Positions 30,501 to 37,830 of a stretch of DNA of 49,751 nucleotides are shown piece by piece (position 1 is the stretch's first letter; every line of letters begins with the position of its first letter). A program made the position numbers and the translations under genes. The stretch is from positions 1 to 49,751 of IMG/VR virus record IMGVR_UViG_3300048437_000127. The stretch is one strand, 5' to 3'. The stretch is from a virus. The notes beneath the pieces are model-generated. The model did not search any database. It saw only the letters and a program-made list of their open reading frames with translations, and was not told where the DNA came from.

Positions 30501-33500
30501 ATGGGTCTGGTAGTCCTGTCGAAATGGTTGACATTGCTACAGGAGCAACTATTAATGCTGCCAATTTGAGTGGCAGAACTGTCAACCTGCACAGACCATC
30601 TATTGTTAACTCTTCCTCGCATACGTGGGAATTTGCTGGTTCAGGAACTAACTACTTGGCACTGCCTGAAAACGGTGGAACTAAAATTGAAGCAAACGAG
30701 CAAGTATCTGAATTCTATGGACGTGTATACGTTTCTGGAACTGACGAACTTGGTGACTTTAAGGTTGGAACATTTGCTAAGATCGAGAACAGAACTGGTG
30801 CTATCACCTTTACTGGAACGGTTACCATCTCGGAAGTTGAATTCTTGAAACTGAAAGGTGGCGACGTTGTTGTCACAGGTTTCGATGACTCTAACACACT
30901 TGGTGGTGCATCTTCTTCTGACAGTAAGATCCCAACCCAGAAGGCAGTTAGAGACTTCATCACTAACAACCTTGGTGCATACATCCAGAAAGAATACTCT
31001 ACCAACTCTGTTCCTAGAGCACTGGTCGAACTAACTGACTCTGGTAAGATCTCCCTAGACCAAATTCCTGCTCTAAGACCATTTGAAGTCTTCACAGTTT
31101 CAAACCTATCTGAAAGACTCGACATTGAAGGAGCACTTGCTGGTGACATCGCAATTCAGCAAGATAATAATACATCATTCATTCTGAATAATGATAATGA
31201 TAGTTTGTTCTTAGGATTTGCTGTAGATCCTACACTAACTTTCACTATCAATGATATTTTTGAGGGAAGTATTTCTCAGGGACAAATTCAATCAACTGAA
31301 TACAGACAAGGCGTCATGTATCAGATTGTTATTACTGATCCTGGTTCTGGATATACTATCCCCCCAACTCTTACCATTTCTGGCGGCAACCCAGGACTAG
31401 GTGCAATTGGTGCATCTGCAAGTTGCACTATTGCAAACGGTCAAGTTGTTACAGTATCGATTGATGAGTTCAATGGATATGTTGGTGGTTTTGGTTATAC
31501 AACACAACCAACAGTTACATTCACTGCTCCTCCTGCAGGCGGAACACAAACAACTGGTCTTGCATTAATCGAGAGCAGACTGTATGGTAATATTGTTAAC
31601 GCTATTAAGATTACAGATACTGATCAAATAGAATCTAGTGATCTTCCCGCAGAAACTGTTAACTTAACAAGAACTATCAACACTTCTGCTGGTGATAGTA
31701 ACAACTGGGTATCACTATCTACCTCAACTGTTGATGCTAGAGACATCACGGGTGGTCCTATTGCTACGGACCTACTTGCTACCAACTCTACTGCTGCAAA
31801 CTCCTACACATTCCTGAGAGGTGATCAATCTTATGCTCTGGCAGTTCAATCGCTGAAGTCTCCAGAAGAAAGATACTTTGCAAAACTGACTGTTCCTGCT
31901 CAGTCTGGTTCAATCAACATGGTCTTTGCGACCAACCAAAATGCATTGCAGGGTCACCTAATTGTTGATAGTGTTCTTGGAATTCCATCAGAAACTATTA
32001 TTCAATCTGTAACTACAGAAAGTGGTCTGACTACGATTGGATTTGCTCAAGAAAAAGCACTAACCTCAACAATTCCAGCTGGAACAATTATTGAGTTTAG
32101 AAGAGCAACATCTCCAATCAGATTTGACTCTACATTTACCGAAGGTAACTTTATTGAAGAAATCATTATTGCCGATGGTGGTAATGGATTTACCAATGGA
32201 GAATATTTCAACCAGAATGTTGTCGGTGGCAATGGTCAAGGGTTAAAGGCAACTTATATTGTAGAAAACAATCAAGTTGTTGATGTTCTAATCACTAGTG
32301 GTGGTTCTAATTATACTCAAGACTTCTCTACTAATCTTGCTCCAACTGTCCTAGGAAGTGGAACTGGTCTTGATCTTAGATGTAAGAGATCTACTATTAA
32401 TAGACAGTATGCAAACGTTACTGTTGATATTGATAGAGTTCAAGAAGGTTCTGTTGACCCAGAATACGGAACAGTTGGTGTTGCTAGATTCGATAAGGCA
32501 CAGTTCTTTATTAACGTTGGTGGAGAAGGTTCCATCAGACTGAAGACTGCTGCCAACAGTATTGACTCTGGACTAGATGCTGACTTGCTGGATGGTAAGC
32601 AAGGTTCTTTCTATCAGAACGCAGGTAGTTTGACTTCAGGAACACTTGATTCTGATAGATTAGCAGGAAGTTATAATATTAATATTACTGGTCAGTCGCA
32701 GAATACTATCAGACTGCTGAGTGGTATTAACAACCCCTCCTCTAACCCATCTCCAAATACGTTCAGCACAGGTATTATTTCTGATACCAAGAATAACAAC
32801 GCCGACCAATTAGTTGATGGCGGAACCAAGCATATGGTTCTGACCCTAAGATCTGGTCCTGACGCTACATATGGTGGCATTAGACAGTTGGCATTCACAG
32901 ACAACGACAACATGTGGTTGCGTGGTTCTGGAACTGGTGTTGCTACATTTGGAACATGGGCTAAAATCTGGACATCAGAAAACGATGGTATTGATACAGG
33001 TCTTGATGCTGACCGCCTTGATAATAAGCAAGGAACATGGTATCAAAATGCTCTAAACATTAACTATGGAACAGTTTCTGCAAATAGATTACCTACATTC
33101 CAAGCAGCAACTTCTTTCAGAAATACCCTGAAGGTTAAGTCTTTCAATGGTGATCCTAAGTATAACATTTACGTTTCAGGCAGAATTCTATCAACTCTAC
33201 CTACACCTAACCCATTCACTCCTGGTAATGCGGTTAAAGTTTATAATGCCAACTCACAGGCAATTGGTGATCTTGAAATTGATAACTTGATTATCAACGA
33301 TGATACTTCAGATAACTTTAACGATTATACAATTATCCAAGCAAGACTGATCTCTGGTGGATTTACGGGTGCTCTGACAATTGGAACAGCAAGTAATAGA
33401 GTTGAGTTCCAAGACTTTACGATTGCAGATGATAACAATATTGATATTGCTATTCTAGAATCCGATGGAGGAACTGCTAATCTACGCCTAGGTAGAACAG

Positions 33501-35035
33501 ATGGTAATGCATCTAACCCTGGCATTTACTTCAGTTCTTCTCAACTTGCTGCAAATTACAACTCATCTATTGTTGCAACTGGAGGAACAGGAGTTGATGG
33601 TTCTGGAACACTAAATGTTCAAGTTGTTGATTCTGATGGATTCACTGTCAAAGGAAACATTATTTGGAATGAAGGTAACGTTGCATTTAATGACACCAAT
33701 ATTGTTACTACCTACGATGGTCTTGGTCTTCCAACACTAAGAAGCGCAGTAATGCGTGATGGATCGGGTGACTTCTCTGCTAATCAAATTACAGTCAAAG
33801 CAGGATTTGATGGTATCGTTGGTGCTTCGTCACTGAACGTATTGAAATCTGGTGATACAATGACTGGCACCTTGGATATTACAGGTGCTGGTTCTGGTCT
33901 ATCAGTTCAGGGAATCACTGGTTTGACTGGTGACGTTACCATGGATAACGATCTTACTATCGGAACTAATGTATTATTTGTAGATGAATCCGAAGAAGAA
34001 GTTGGTATCGGAACTCTTGTCCCATCAGATAAACTATCTGTGGTTGGTGGTTCCTTCTCCATTGCTTCTGGAAGTGGTTCTAATTCGATTGGAACTACTA
34101 ATGGTTTCGGTATTGTATACGATACCACTAACGGTGTCGCTTATCAAATATCGAAGTCCAATAGTGGAAACACTTCAATCACTTGGGGAACTTCTGAGAG
34201 TGGAACTACTAGCAATAAGTTGACTCTTGATCCTTCAGGTGATCTTTATCCTCTCCTGTCTACTCAAGATTTGGGTCTGAATGCTACCAATAACAGATGG
34301 AGAAATGCATATATCAAAGATGTATATGCTAAGTCTTCTCTGTCAATTCAAGATGCTTCTGCTAATGCAGGAGCTCCTGCATACTTCCTAGGTGCCTCTG
34401 GTTTCCGTAACTTCCGAATTGGCAACCAACTGTTAGAAAATAATGCATTTGAAATTACTGCAAGCACCCAAGATGGTGGTCAGTCATGGAACGCTACTCC
34501 TGCACTGTTCATTCAAGGTTCTACTAATAGAGTTGCAATTAATACCAAAAACTTTAGTGGAACTGATACATCAGAATCAACACCTGTATCTAGAGACTAT
34601 CAACTGAATATTCAAGGTGACCTGAACTTCAATGGTCAACTCTTCCAAAACAATGAAGAGTTTGTTACTTCAAGATGGACACTGAATAAGACTACTAATA
34701 ACATCTGGAGACTGTCTAAAGTTGGTGTTGGCAAATCTGACCCAGTTTATACCTTAGAGACTGCTCCTCTAGTTGTATCTGGATCTCAAGTCAATGACGG
34801 TTCAGTTAATGTTGGAGGTTCTACTTTCAGTTCTGGTGTAAACACTAGTGTTGTATATGCAAACGCAGATCCTCAGTATATTGATACTTATGGTGTTTTT
34901 AAAACAAACCGTAATTCAGTCAACGAAAATATCACAGTTCCTTCAGCAACAAATGCTATGAGTGCAGGTCCTCTAACTATAAATAACGGTGTAGTCGTCG
35001 TTATTCCAAACGGTTCTTCCTGGTCGGTTGTCTAA
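24551..35035 (+). CDS. Giant fibre-like virion protein with interrupted beta-helix
   Basis: 3,494 residues. Residues about 60-140 carry GxGYTxxPTV beta repeats (GGSGYTLRPTVTVSPPP, GKGYSEPPTVTITGG). A pectate-lyase-like beta-helix begins near 294 (GGRIYVSSQIGSDLNDG, SGGDYVEDNPISLPP). Its apparent continuation is near 1757-1900 (SPYTQNASVISFLGGG, GYTQLVSVFVIFCADG, ESGGYCSITNS). Between them are a helical module, four tandem FTC repeats (826-1158), short HTFVSA repeats and two further helical modules (about 1323-1395 and 1490-1570). Near 2127 is a tail-fibre motif, PTQKAVRDFI. LDADLLDGKQG (near 2675) and LDADRLDNKQG (near 2819) match a repeat known from T4-type fibres. Near 3155 VGIGTLVPSDKLSVVG resembles fibre C-terminal modules. 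It is probably a long fibre or adhesin shaft; the adjacent glycine-rich proteins may be its tip. Confidence 0.85.
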   Translation: MSFNINSDKEFIKASKPQIIGTAEFAIKSGVGVDEKEVIRALLDSEEKLPRVGINRTGQRVNNIDVLTGGSGYTLRPTVTVSPPPAGVEGAIQALASSFIFNGRVSSIAINNPGKGYSEPPTVTITGGNGAGATAEAFLDTVDFELDINGAIRTSTSIISDTARILNLDIDNFVTPDANFRGPNLKNYMNNTGTIWSANVIVQKDSYRYFGSNVYQAINAGQTGDFAPEHLDGIVLNGEVQLKHIGFRVVDATEFGYNETGEAGVFPRSITPLLGDRSDKIATTEYVLNLATNDVGGRIYVSSQIGSDLNDGRSAVNPVRTVKRAAQLAWETVGVKETLIVSGGDYVEDNPISLPPDASVVGDNLRLVIIRPNNPGKHIFKFGDKNYVTGVTYRDKVDANGDSVATWDFAMVFDDKQRILIDKEANGDFGVNFPTGHQVFGPSKFQINFQNNSGLAQLASGLEAVGVNTGARGDISNVRFDDLTGNNAYRNGKLDIVITSGSFLSGEGFKYLINGTQGVSLDTSSGTTRANALDNTIVMSTNPVLSNIVPGGYVYLDGTTNALVGNGFYEVLQIDDDDAPAYYVTLAPILGSVGWREELSGTIDIYAASVNEGAFDSTSINSIRAEGEVVYTTEDFDTPLPISRLDFTLQGTFNDGFQNEVFGDAEDLGGIVFYTNALVGRENTHDFKEGEEILIEGLPTVSPDLSFLNGYQRIYKVIEDPDGRARRFVIPKKVDASFGLNSNNDFDPGQFATVKSATRSVTLSLLNSPNTFPLATPVDRRFQDAVTFIRNNRDFISDEVVGRINDEFKKSYYSVYNIAGTASSQFTPTDVSYNPATGDSVFTVANHGLGLGDGVRIDDDSVVFTCAMDGNLTEHSAPQSHHYSSGKTLPITASTTNTFTVNVGASGPDQQYTPSNATYNPATGDMVLTIGTHGLSIGEGVVIDDNSISFTCQMDGFDTAKTYPRPGIDPFAGRSIPITDTSDTTITLYVGVSGPNVTFTPTNATYDPATGDMVVTVGQHGLGVGRSIVLADESLTFTCDSDNNQSNQSYPRDSDPFSGKSIAITAVGTTQHTATDVDYDAVTGDTVITVPSHGFTTGDFIKIEDGSLVFTCDLDGNTVQKSYPRPSYDYPSNRWLLITVVDSEKFRVNIGASSYEGTHTFVSASSNGIDRQDGTFTFNVGASPVGQQYPHTFVSATLGAIKHEPQSIHSFQGSTANSIKHLPQSAHTFVRAATGAIKVGGSTFDIYLGATTDTHTYVSGGTVEFGGSTYSISNFVYDNIVTGVATVTVANPINNITDDATVKLADILLSCANGQKVYPSFSIPVDDTQCKQDVAHFLNALIRDLEFGSNHNMIEAAKKYIVGAKIDYVENEIIQTVRAVEYTTQLAIFAMSNWRIGNRTPGEDVYTPVYSSIPRYFDDTVITTTATDGGTIACANVESAIRTLSFLYADVLTNNTNGTNLDAAYLIARNRDLIADLALTDTETLYPSLNLSDTHQRKCRRDISLILGGLIRDLSLGGNSGIVSGAELYYTGAALTGIDASQLEETRYAYTRVAEYTKSAMRNWSSSTLSEVVEVTPTTAVYTPASGVVVIQIPTPSTIPDLNDRIAFKEGALTFTCSGGTHASPTPTDRNYGNSLAILNINNIGGGILELTVNVGDPGTGNVPHTFDSALADGTIIIYNPIDTSNSGIPKTEDWNILLYPTTPLCSNVATAIDTAFALFDGILEYADDDQSATAIQPGATAIDTGTLYDTTNIITYPDSFIYDADNQRVAVRGDYDDYPIIEASPYTQNASVISFLGGGGAEVDGNKVKQPNCPFPGLELDGTASFPNQGKSMVAAAFTIVSFGGTGYRVVNDGYTQLVSVFVIFCADGVLAESGGYCSITNSATNFGQFALRAIGFREEPYIFDAGYFSSGSYIRAIVTNVSQTPTGRTILTIENLGREPLEHYILKIDGLRNVDEDTEFFVEEITQVGAGPPFTATCIFDDGSGSPVEMVDIATGATINAANLSGRTVNLHRPSIVNSSSHTWEFAGSGTNYLALPENGGTKIEANEQVSEFYGRVYVSGTDELGDFKVGTFAKIENRTGAITFTGTVTISEVEFLKLKGGDVVVTGFDDSNTLGGASSSDSKIPTQKAVRDFITNNLGAYIQKEYSTNSVPRALVELTDSGKISLDQIPALRPFEVFTVSNLSERLDIEGALAGDIAIQQDNNTSFILNNDNDSLFLGFAVDPTLTFTINDIFEGSISQGQIQSTEYRQGVMYQIVITDPGSGYTIPPTLTISGGNPGLGAIGASASCTIANGQVVTVSIDEFNGYVGGFGYTTQPTVTFTAPPAGGTQTTGLALIESRLYGNIVNAIKITDTDQIESSDLPAETVNLTRTINTSAGDSNNWVSLSTSTVDARDITGGPIATDLLATNSTAANSYTFLRGDQSYALAVQSLKSPEERYFAKLTVPAQSGSINMVFATNQNALQGHLIVDSVLGIPSETIIQSVTTESGLTTIGFAQEKALTSTIPAGTIIEFRRATSPIRFDSTFTEGNFIEEIIIADGGNGFTNGEYFNQNVVGGNGQGLKATYIVENNQVVDVLITSGGSNYTQDFSTNLAPTVLGSGTGLDLRCKRSTINRQYANVTVDIDRVQEGSVDPEYGTVGVARFDKAQFFINVGGEGSIRLKTAANSIDSGLDADLLDGKQGSFYQNAGSLTSGTLDSDRLAGSYNINITGQSQNTIRLLSGINNPSSNPSPNTFSTGIISDTKNNNADQLVDGGTKHMVLTLRSGPDATYGGIRQLAFTDNDNMWLRGSGTGVATFGTWAKIWTSENDGIDTGLDADRLDNKQGTWYQNALNINYGTVSANRLPTFQAATSFRNTLKVKSFNGDPKYNIYVSGRILSTLPTPNPFTPGNAVKVYNANSQAIGDLEIDNLIINDDTSDNFNDYTIIQARLISGGFTGALTIGTASNRVEFQDFTIADDNNIDIAILESDGGTANLRLGRTDGNASNPGIYFSSSQLAANYNSSIVATGGTGVDGSGTLNVQVVDSDGFTVKGNIIWNEGNVAFNDTNIVTTYDGLGLPTLRSAVMRDGSGDFSANQITVKAGFDGIVGASSLNVLKSGDTMTGTLDITGAGSGLSVQGITGLTGDVTMDNDLTIGTNVLFVDESEEEVGIGTLVPSDKLSVVGGSFSIASGSGSNSIGTTNGFGIVYDTTNGVAYQISKSNSGNTSITWGTSESGTTSNKLTLDPSGDLYPLLSTQDLGLNATNNRWRNAYIKDVYAKSSLSIQDASANAGAPAYFLGASGFRNFRIGNQLLENNAFEITASTQDGGQSWNATPALFIQGSTNRVAINTKNFSGTDTSESTPVSRDYQLNIQGDLNFNGQLFQNNEEFVTSRWTLNKTTNNIWRLSKVGVGKSDPVYTLETAPLVVSGSQVNDGSVNVGGSTFSSGVNTSVVYANADPQYIDTYGVFKTNRNSVNENITVPSATNAMSAGPLTINNGVVVVIPNGSSWSVV
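27026..28020 (+). repeat. Four tandem protein-level repeats (FTC repeats) in the fibre gene
   Basis: Four units begin at about 27026, 27284, 27545 and 27764 (86, 87, 73 and about 85 residues). Each has the pattern Y-[ND]-[PA]-x-T-G-D-x-V, then H-G-[LF], a short strand, FTC-x-x-D, an SYPR/TYPR-like stretch and a terminal V-x-[IV]-G-[AV]-S. Unit 3 lacks the terminal strand. One Cys (FTC) and one His (HG) per unit are invariant. Confidence 0.8.
28021..28290 (+). repeat. Short HTFVSA/IK protein repeats in the fibre gene
   Basis: Short degenerate units of about 18-25 residues follow the FTC repeats: HTFVSASSNGIDRQDG, HTFVSATLGAIKHEPQS, HSFQGSTANSIKHLPQS and HTFVRAATGAIKVGGS. They are in frame with the giant gene and probably form a beta-rich linker. 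Confidence 0.7.
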
Positions 35036-35037
35036 AT

Positions 35038-35796
35038 ATGAGTTCACTATACGTCAATAACATCCAGTCATCAACTGGAACTGTTGTAACTATACCAGCT
35101 GGCAATGCACTGTCATTTGCTGGAACGCAACTAAGTTCAAACACTATCTTACCTACACCCCAAGCAGGTAAGATGGTATTTTCTAATGGAACTAACTATG
35201 AGTTTGGTGACTATGGTGCTGTAAGAATTATTCAGTTTCAAAGTAACTCAAGTTACGTAGTTCCTAGTAATGTTTCGATGGTTCACGTTAAATTGTGTGG
35301 AGCTGGTGGAGGTGGGTCTGGACATGGAGAGTCTGGAGGAGCTGGTGGTTATGCTGAGGGATTCTTTACTGTTCAGCAATTGGGCGGTGTTGGATCAACA
35401 ATATCAATCACTGTAGGAAGTTCTGGAACTGCAACATATTATTCTGGATCTAGTGGTAATGGTGGAACAACATCATTCGGAAGTTTGATGTCCGCAACTG
35501 GGGGAAGAGGTGCCAACAGTGTAAACCAACACTGTGGTGGTCATGGTGGACTTGGATCTGGAGGATCAGTAAACCTTTATGGTGGTGGTGCTGGCGGTCA
35601 CGTCACATATAATCATAGAGGCGGATCTAGTTACTTTGGTGGCGGTGGTGCTGCTGGACACCCACAAGGTGGAGCGTATGCATTCAACCACTCTCAAAAT
35701 TCTGCTCCTGGTGGTGGTGGTGCAGGAGAGCATTATAGATCATACTCAGGAGGACTTGGGAAAACAGGTATCATCGTAATCATGGAGTATAGATAA
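35038..35796 (+). CDS. Glycine-rich adhesin-like protein, copy 1
   Basis: 252 residues. The N-terminus MSSLYVNNIQSSTG matches the short attachment-type N-terminus common in phage fibre proteins (M-S-x-L-x-V-N-x-I). Residues 75-110 are a beta stretch leading into a glycine-rich domain (GAGGGGSGHGESGGAGGYAEG, NQHCGGHGGLGSGG, YFGGGGAAGHPQGG) ending with the strand KTGIIVIMEYR. This resembles the Gly-rich domain of phage tail proteins and, in composition, the polyglycine sandwich of T4-like gp38 adhesins. It starts two bases after the stop of the giant fibre gene, which supports a fibre-tip or receptor-binding role (inferred). Its copies 2 and 3 follow directly. It lacks the FTSSGTW segment present in both other copies and is the most divergent at its N-terminal half. 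Confidence 0.8.
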   Translation: MSSLYVNNIQSSTGTVVTIPAGNALSFAGTQLSSNTILPTPQAGKMVFSNGTNYEFGDYGAVRIIQFQSNSSYVVPSNVSMVHVKLCGAGGGGSGHGESGGAGGYAEGFFTVQQLGGVGSTISITVGSSGTATYYSGSSGNGGTTSFGSLMSATGGRGANSVNQHCGGHGGLGSGGSVNLYGGGAGGHVTYNHRGGSSYFGGGGAAGHPQGGAYAFNHSQNSAPGGGGAGEHYRSYSGGLGKTGIIVIMEYR

Positions 35797-36561
35797 ATGT
35801 CAGTATTAAGAGTAAACGAGCTTAGGTCACAAACAGGCAACACTATTAGTATTCCTTCGGGTCATGAATTGGTTTTGGATACCACTCCAATCAATTCAAA
35901 TGCTTTGCCTCCAACAGCAGGAACTGCTAATTCAGGAAAATTTCTAAAGTCAAGTAATGGTTCTTCCATTGGATGGGAGTCTGTAGGTCCAGTTGCTATC
36001 AGAACATTTACTTCCAGCGGAACTTGGTCTAGACCATCTGGTGTTACCAAAATTATGGTAAGACTTGTAGGAGGTGGTGGAGCAGGTTCAGGTGTTGGAG
36101 AATCTGGTGCTGCTGGTGGATATTCAGAAAGGTTACTTGATGTAACTTCTATCAGTAGTGTATCAGTAACTATTGGGGCAGGTTCATCTTCTTCTACCAC
36201 ATATTCGGGAAGATCAGGTAATGGTGGAACAACATCATTTGGATCGTATTTATCGGCAACTGGTGGTAATGGAGCAAACACATCACACCAGCACTGCGGT
36301 GGTCTTCCTGGACTAGGTTCTGGAGGAGACGTTAACCTCTATGGTGGTGGCGGAAATGGACATTCTTACTATGGTTGTGGGGATGGAGGGACATCATTTT
36401 TTGGTGGATCTGGGGCAGTTGGTCACCCACAAGGTGGACAATATGCACACAATAATTCTGACTCTGCTGCTTTTGGCGTAGGTGGCGGTCCTGGTTATCA
36501 TACATCCACACAAGGTGCCAAAGGCAAAAGTGGCGTTGTAGTAGTATACGAATTTAAATAA
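35797..36561 (+). CDS. Glycine-rich adhesin-like protein, copy 2
   Basis: 254 residues, ATG directly after the TAA of copy 1 with no gap. The start MSVLRVNELRSQTGNTISIP parallels copies 1 and 3. Residues 68-85 (IRTFTSSGTWSRPSGVTK) are the classic lead-in strand of glycine-rich phage tail domains. Then come GESGAAGGYSERLLDV, HQHCGGLPGLGSGG, a unique YGCGDGG, FFGGSGAVGHPQGG, and the final strand GVVVVYEFK. Its similarity to copy 3 is visible at DNA level: 26 identical bases at 36298-36323 versus 37064-37089. Same inferred role in receptor recognition or fibre tip. The extra Cys in YGCGD is found in this copy only. Confidence 0.8.
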   Translation: MSVLRVNELRSQTGNTISIPSGHELVLDTTPINSNALPPTAGTANSGKFLKSSNGSSIGWESVGPVAIRTFTSSGTWSRPSGVTKIMVRLVGGGGAGSGVGESGAAGGYSERLLDVTSISSVSVTIGAGSSSSTTYSGRSGNGGTTSFGSYLSATGGNGANTSHQHCGGLPGLGSGGDVNLYGGGGNGHSYYGCGDGGTSFFGGSGAVGHPQGGQYAHNNSDSAAFGVGGGPGYHTSTQGAKGKSGVVVVYEFK

Positions 36562-36562
36562 A

Positions 36563-37327
36563 ATGAGCACTCTATCAGTAAATAATATCGAAGCGGCACA
36601 AGGTGGTGTCGTTAATATTCCTTCAGGTTATAGTATATCTGTCGATGGCATTTTAATTAATGGCGACACTTTACCTCCAACTCCGACTGGAAGTAATCAA
36701 GGTCAAGCACTCTATGTTAATAGTAGTGGAAGTCTAGACTTCTCAACTTCTGGTCCCAGAAGTATTCAAACGTTTACTTCCAGTGGAACTTGGAATAGAC
36801 CATCAGGTATTTCAAAAGTTCTTGTCCAAATTGTTGGTGGTGGTGGTGCGGCTTCTAGTTATGGAGAATCTGGTGCTGCTGGAGGATTTTCAGAAAAACT
36901 AATTGATGTTACTGGAACTAGTAGTGTAACTGTTACTGTTGGTCAAGGTTCATCTGCATATACATCATACTCAGGTAGAGCAGGTGCTGGTGGAACATCT
37001 TCATTTGGTTCCTTTATGTCTGCTACTGGAGGTGGTGGTGGCAATAGCGCACACCAACACTGTGGTGGTCTTCCTGGACTAGGTTCTGGTGGTGATCTAA
37101 ATATCTATGGAGGTGGCGGTGCTGGTCACTCATATTATGGAAGATTTGGCGGAGGAGACTCTTTCTTCGGTGGCGGTGGTGCTGCTGGACACCCACAAGG
37201 TGGTTACTATGCTTACAATAATAGAGAACTAGTTGCTGCTGGTGGTGGCGGATCAGGTGGTTATCATTACTACAGTCATGGTGCTACTGGAAAAGATGGT
37301 GTTGTTATTGTATACGAATATTCCTAA
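36563..37327 (+). CDS. Glycine-rich adhesin-like protein, copy 3
   Basis: 254 residues, ATG one base after the stop of copy 2. MSTLSVNNIEAAQGGVV is followed by IQTFTSSGTWNRPSG (about 71-85), GESGAAGGFSEKLIDV, AHQHCGGLPGLGSGG, FFGGGGAAGHPQGG and the final strand GVVIVYEYS. Tyr and His are abundant in the loops (GHSYYGRFGGG, GGYHYYSHGATG). A 35-base identity with copy 1 (37169-37203 versus 35638-35672) shows recent duplication or gene conversion. It is probably an adhesin or fibre-tip protein. A late-promoter box overlaps its stop codon. Confidence 0.8.
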   Translation: MSTLSVNNIEAAQGGVVNIPSGYSISVDGILINGDTLPPTPTGSNQGQALYVNSSGSLDFSTSGPRSIQTFTSSGTWNRPSGISKVLVQIVGGGGAASSYGESGAAGGFSEKLIDVTGTSSVTVTVGQGSSAYTSYSGRAGAGGTSSFGSFMSATGGGGGNSAHQHCGGLPGLGSGGDLNIYGGGGAGHSYYGRFGGGDSFFGGGGAAGHPQGGYYAYNNRELVAAGGGGSGGYHYYSHGATGKDGVVIVYEYS

Positions 37328-37330
37328 ATA
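37324..37330 (+). promoter_or_regulatory. Possible late promoter (CTAAATA) before the small chaperone-like gene and enzyme cassette
   Basis: CTAAATA overlaps the stop of copy 3 and lies 23 bases before the ATG at 37354. A similar CTAAATA at 35032-35038 overlaps the junction of the giant fibre gene and copy 1 but is too close to that start to serve it. This is the last clear late box before the enzyme genes, so it may drive the whole cassette; that is inference. Confidence 0.45.
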
Positions 37331-37353
37331 TTAAAGAGAAAAATTTTTTAAAA

Positions 37354-37815
37354 ATGAAAAGAGTATTAGTAGATTACAGAGGACTAATCAGCGAAGTCGT
37401 TGAAGTTGGTTCCGAGTTCCCTGTTTATAACGGAGAAGATGCTACCCTTAAGTGGGTGCTTTGTCCTGATGACGAAGTAACTGCTCTCTGGCATCTTTCT
37501 GAGGGACAGTGGGTTTCTCCAGAAAAGAAAGTTGACTACGATCAAAACATGAAAAGAAAGATTGCCTATGGAGACATTGGCGATCAACTTGATCTACTCT
37601 TTAAAGATATTAAATCAGGACATTTGTCTGATGGAGAATGGGTTGCCAATGTAGATAGAGTAAAGGCAGAAATCGAATCACAGCGTTCATACGAAGCAAA
37701 CGCATCTAACTTTGAAGGAAAAGTTAGAATAAAAATTCATGGAACCGAAGATCCTTCGTGGAACTATCTACCCAATTCTGATTTGATTCCCCCCGAATTC
37801 CCTAACGACAACTGA
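37354..37815 (+). CDS. Small protein with XkdW/tail-chaperone-like motif
   Basis: 153 residues starting MKRVLVDYRGLISEVVEVG. Residues about 70-88 contain KIAYGDIGDQLDLLFKDIK. This resembles the 'Y-x-x-I-x-D-Q-L-D-x-L' motif of XkdW-like and tail-fibre assembly or chaperone-type phage proteins. The N-terminal half is beta-like and acidic (GEDATLKWVLCPDDEVTALW); the C-terminus ends in a Pro-rich tail (PNSDLIPPEFPNDN). Following three adhesin genes, it may help fold or attach them, as gp38 and gp57 do for T4 fibres; this is inferred from the motif and position only. The 26-base leader contains an A5T6A5 tract. It ends 15 bases before the first halogenase. Confidence 0.7.
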   Translation: MKRVLVDYRGLISEVVEVGSEFPVYNGEDATLKWVLCPDDEVTALWHLSEGQWVSPEKKVDYDQNMKRKIAYGDIGDQLDLLFKDIKSGHLSDGEWVANVDRVKAEIESQRSYEANASNFEGKVRIKIHGTEDPSWNYLPNSDLIPPEFPNDN

Positions 37816-37830
37816 TAACATCTCTATATT

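Noticed and set aside
35032-35038. CTAAATA as the promoter of adhesin copy 1
   Set aside because: It overlaps the start codon of that gene and could not provide a leader; it may be chance or serve copies 2 and 3.
37337-37352. A5T6A5 tract as terminator
   Set aside because: No GC stem precedes it; it is a short AT palindrome in the leader of the next gene.
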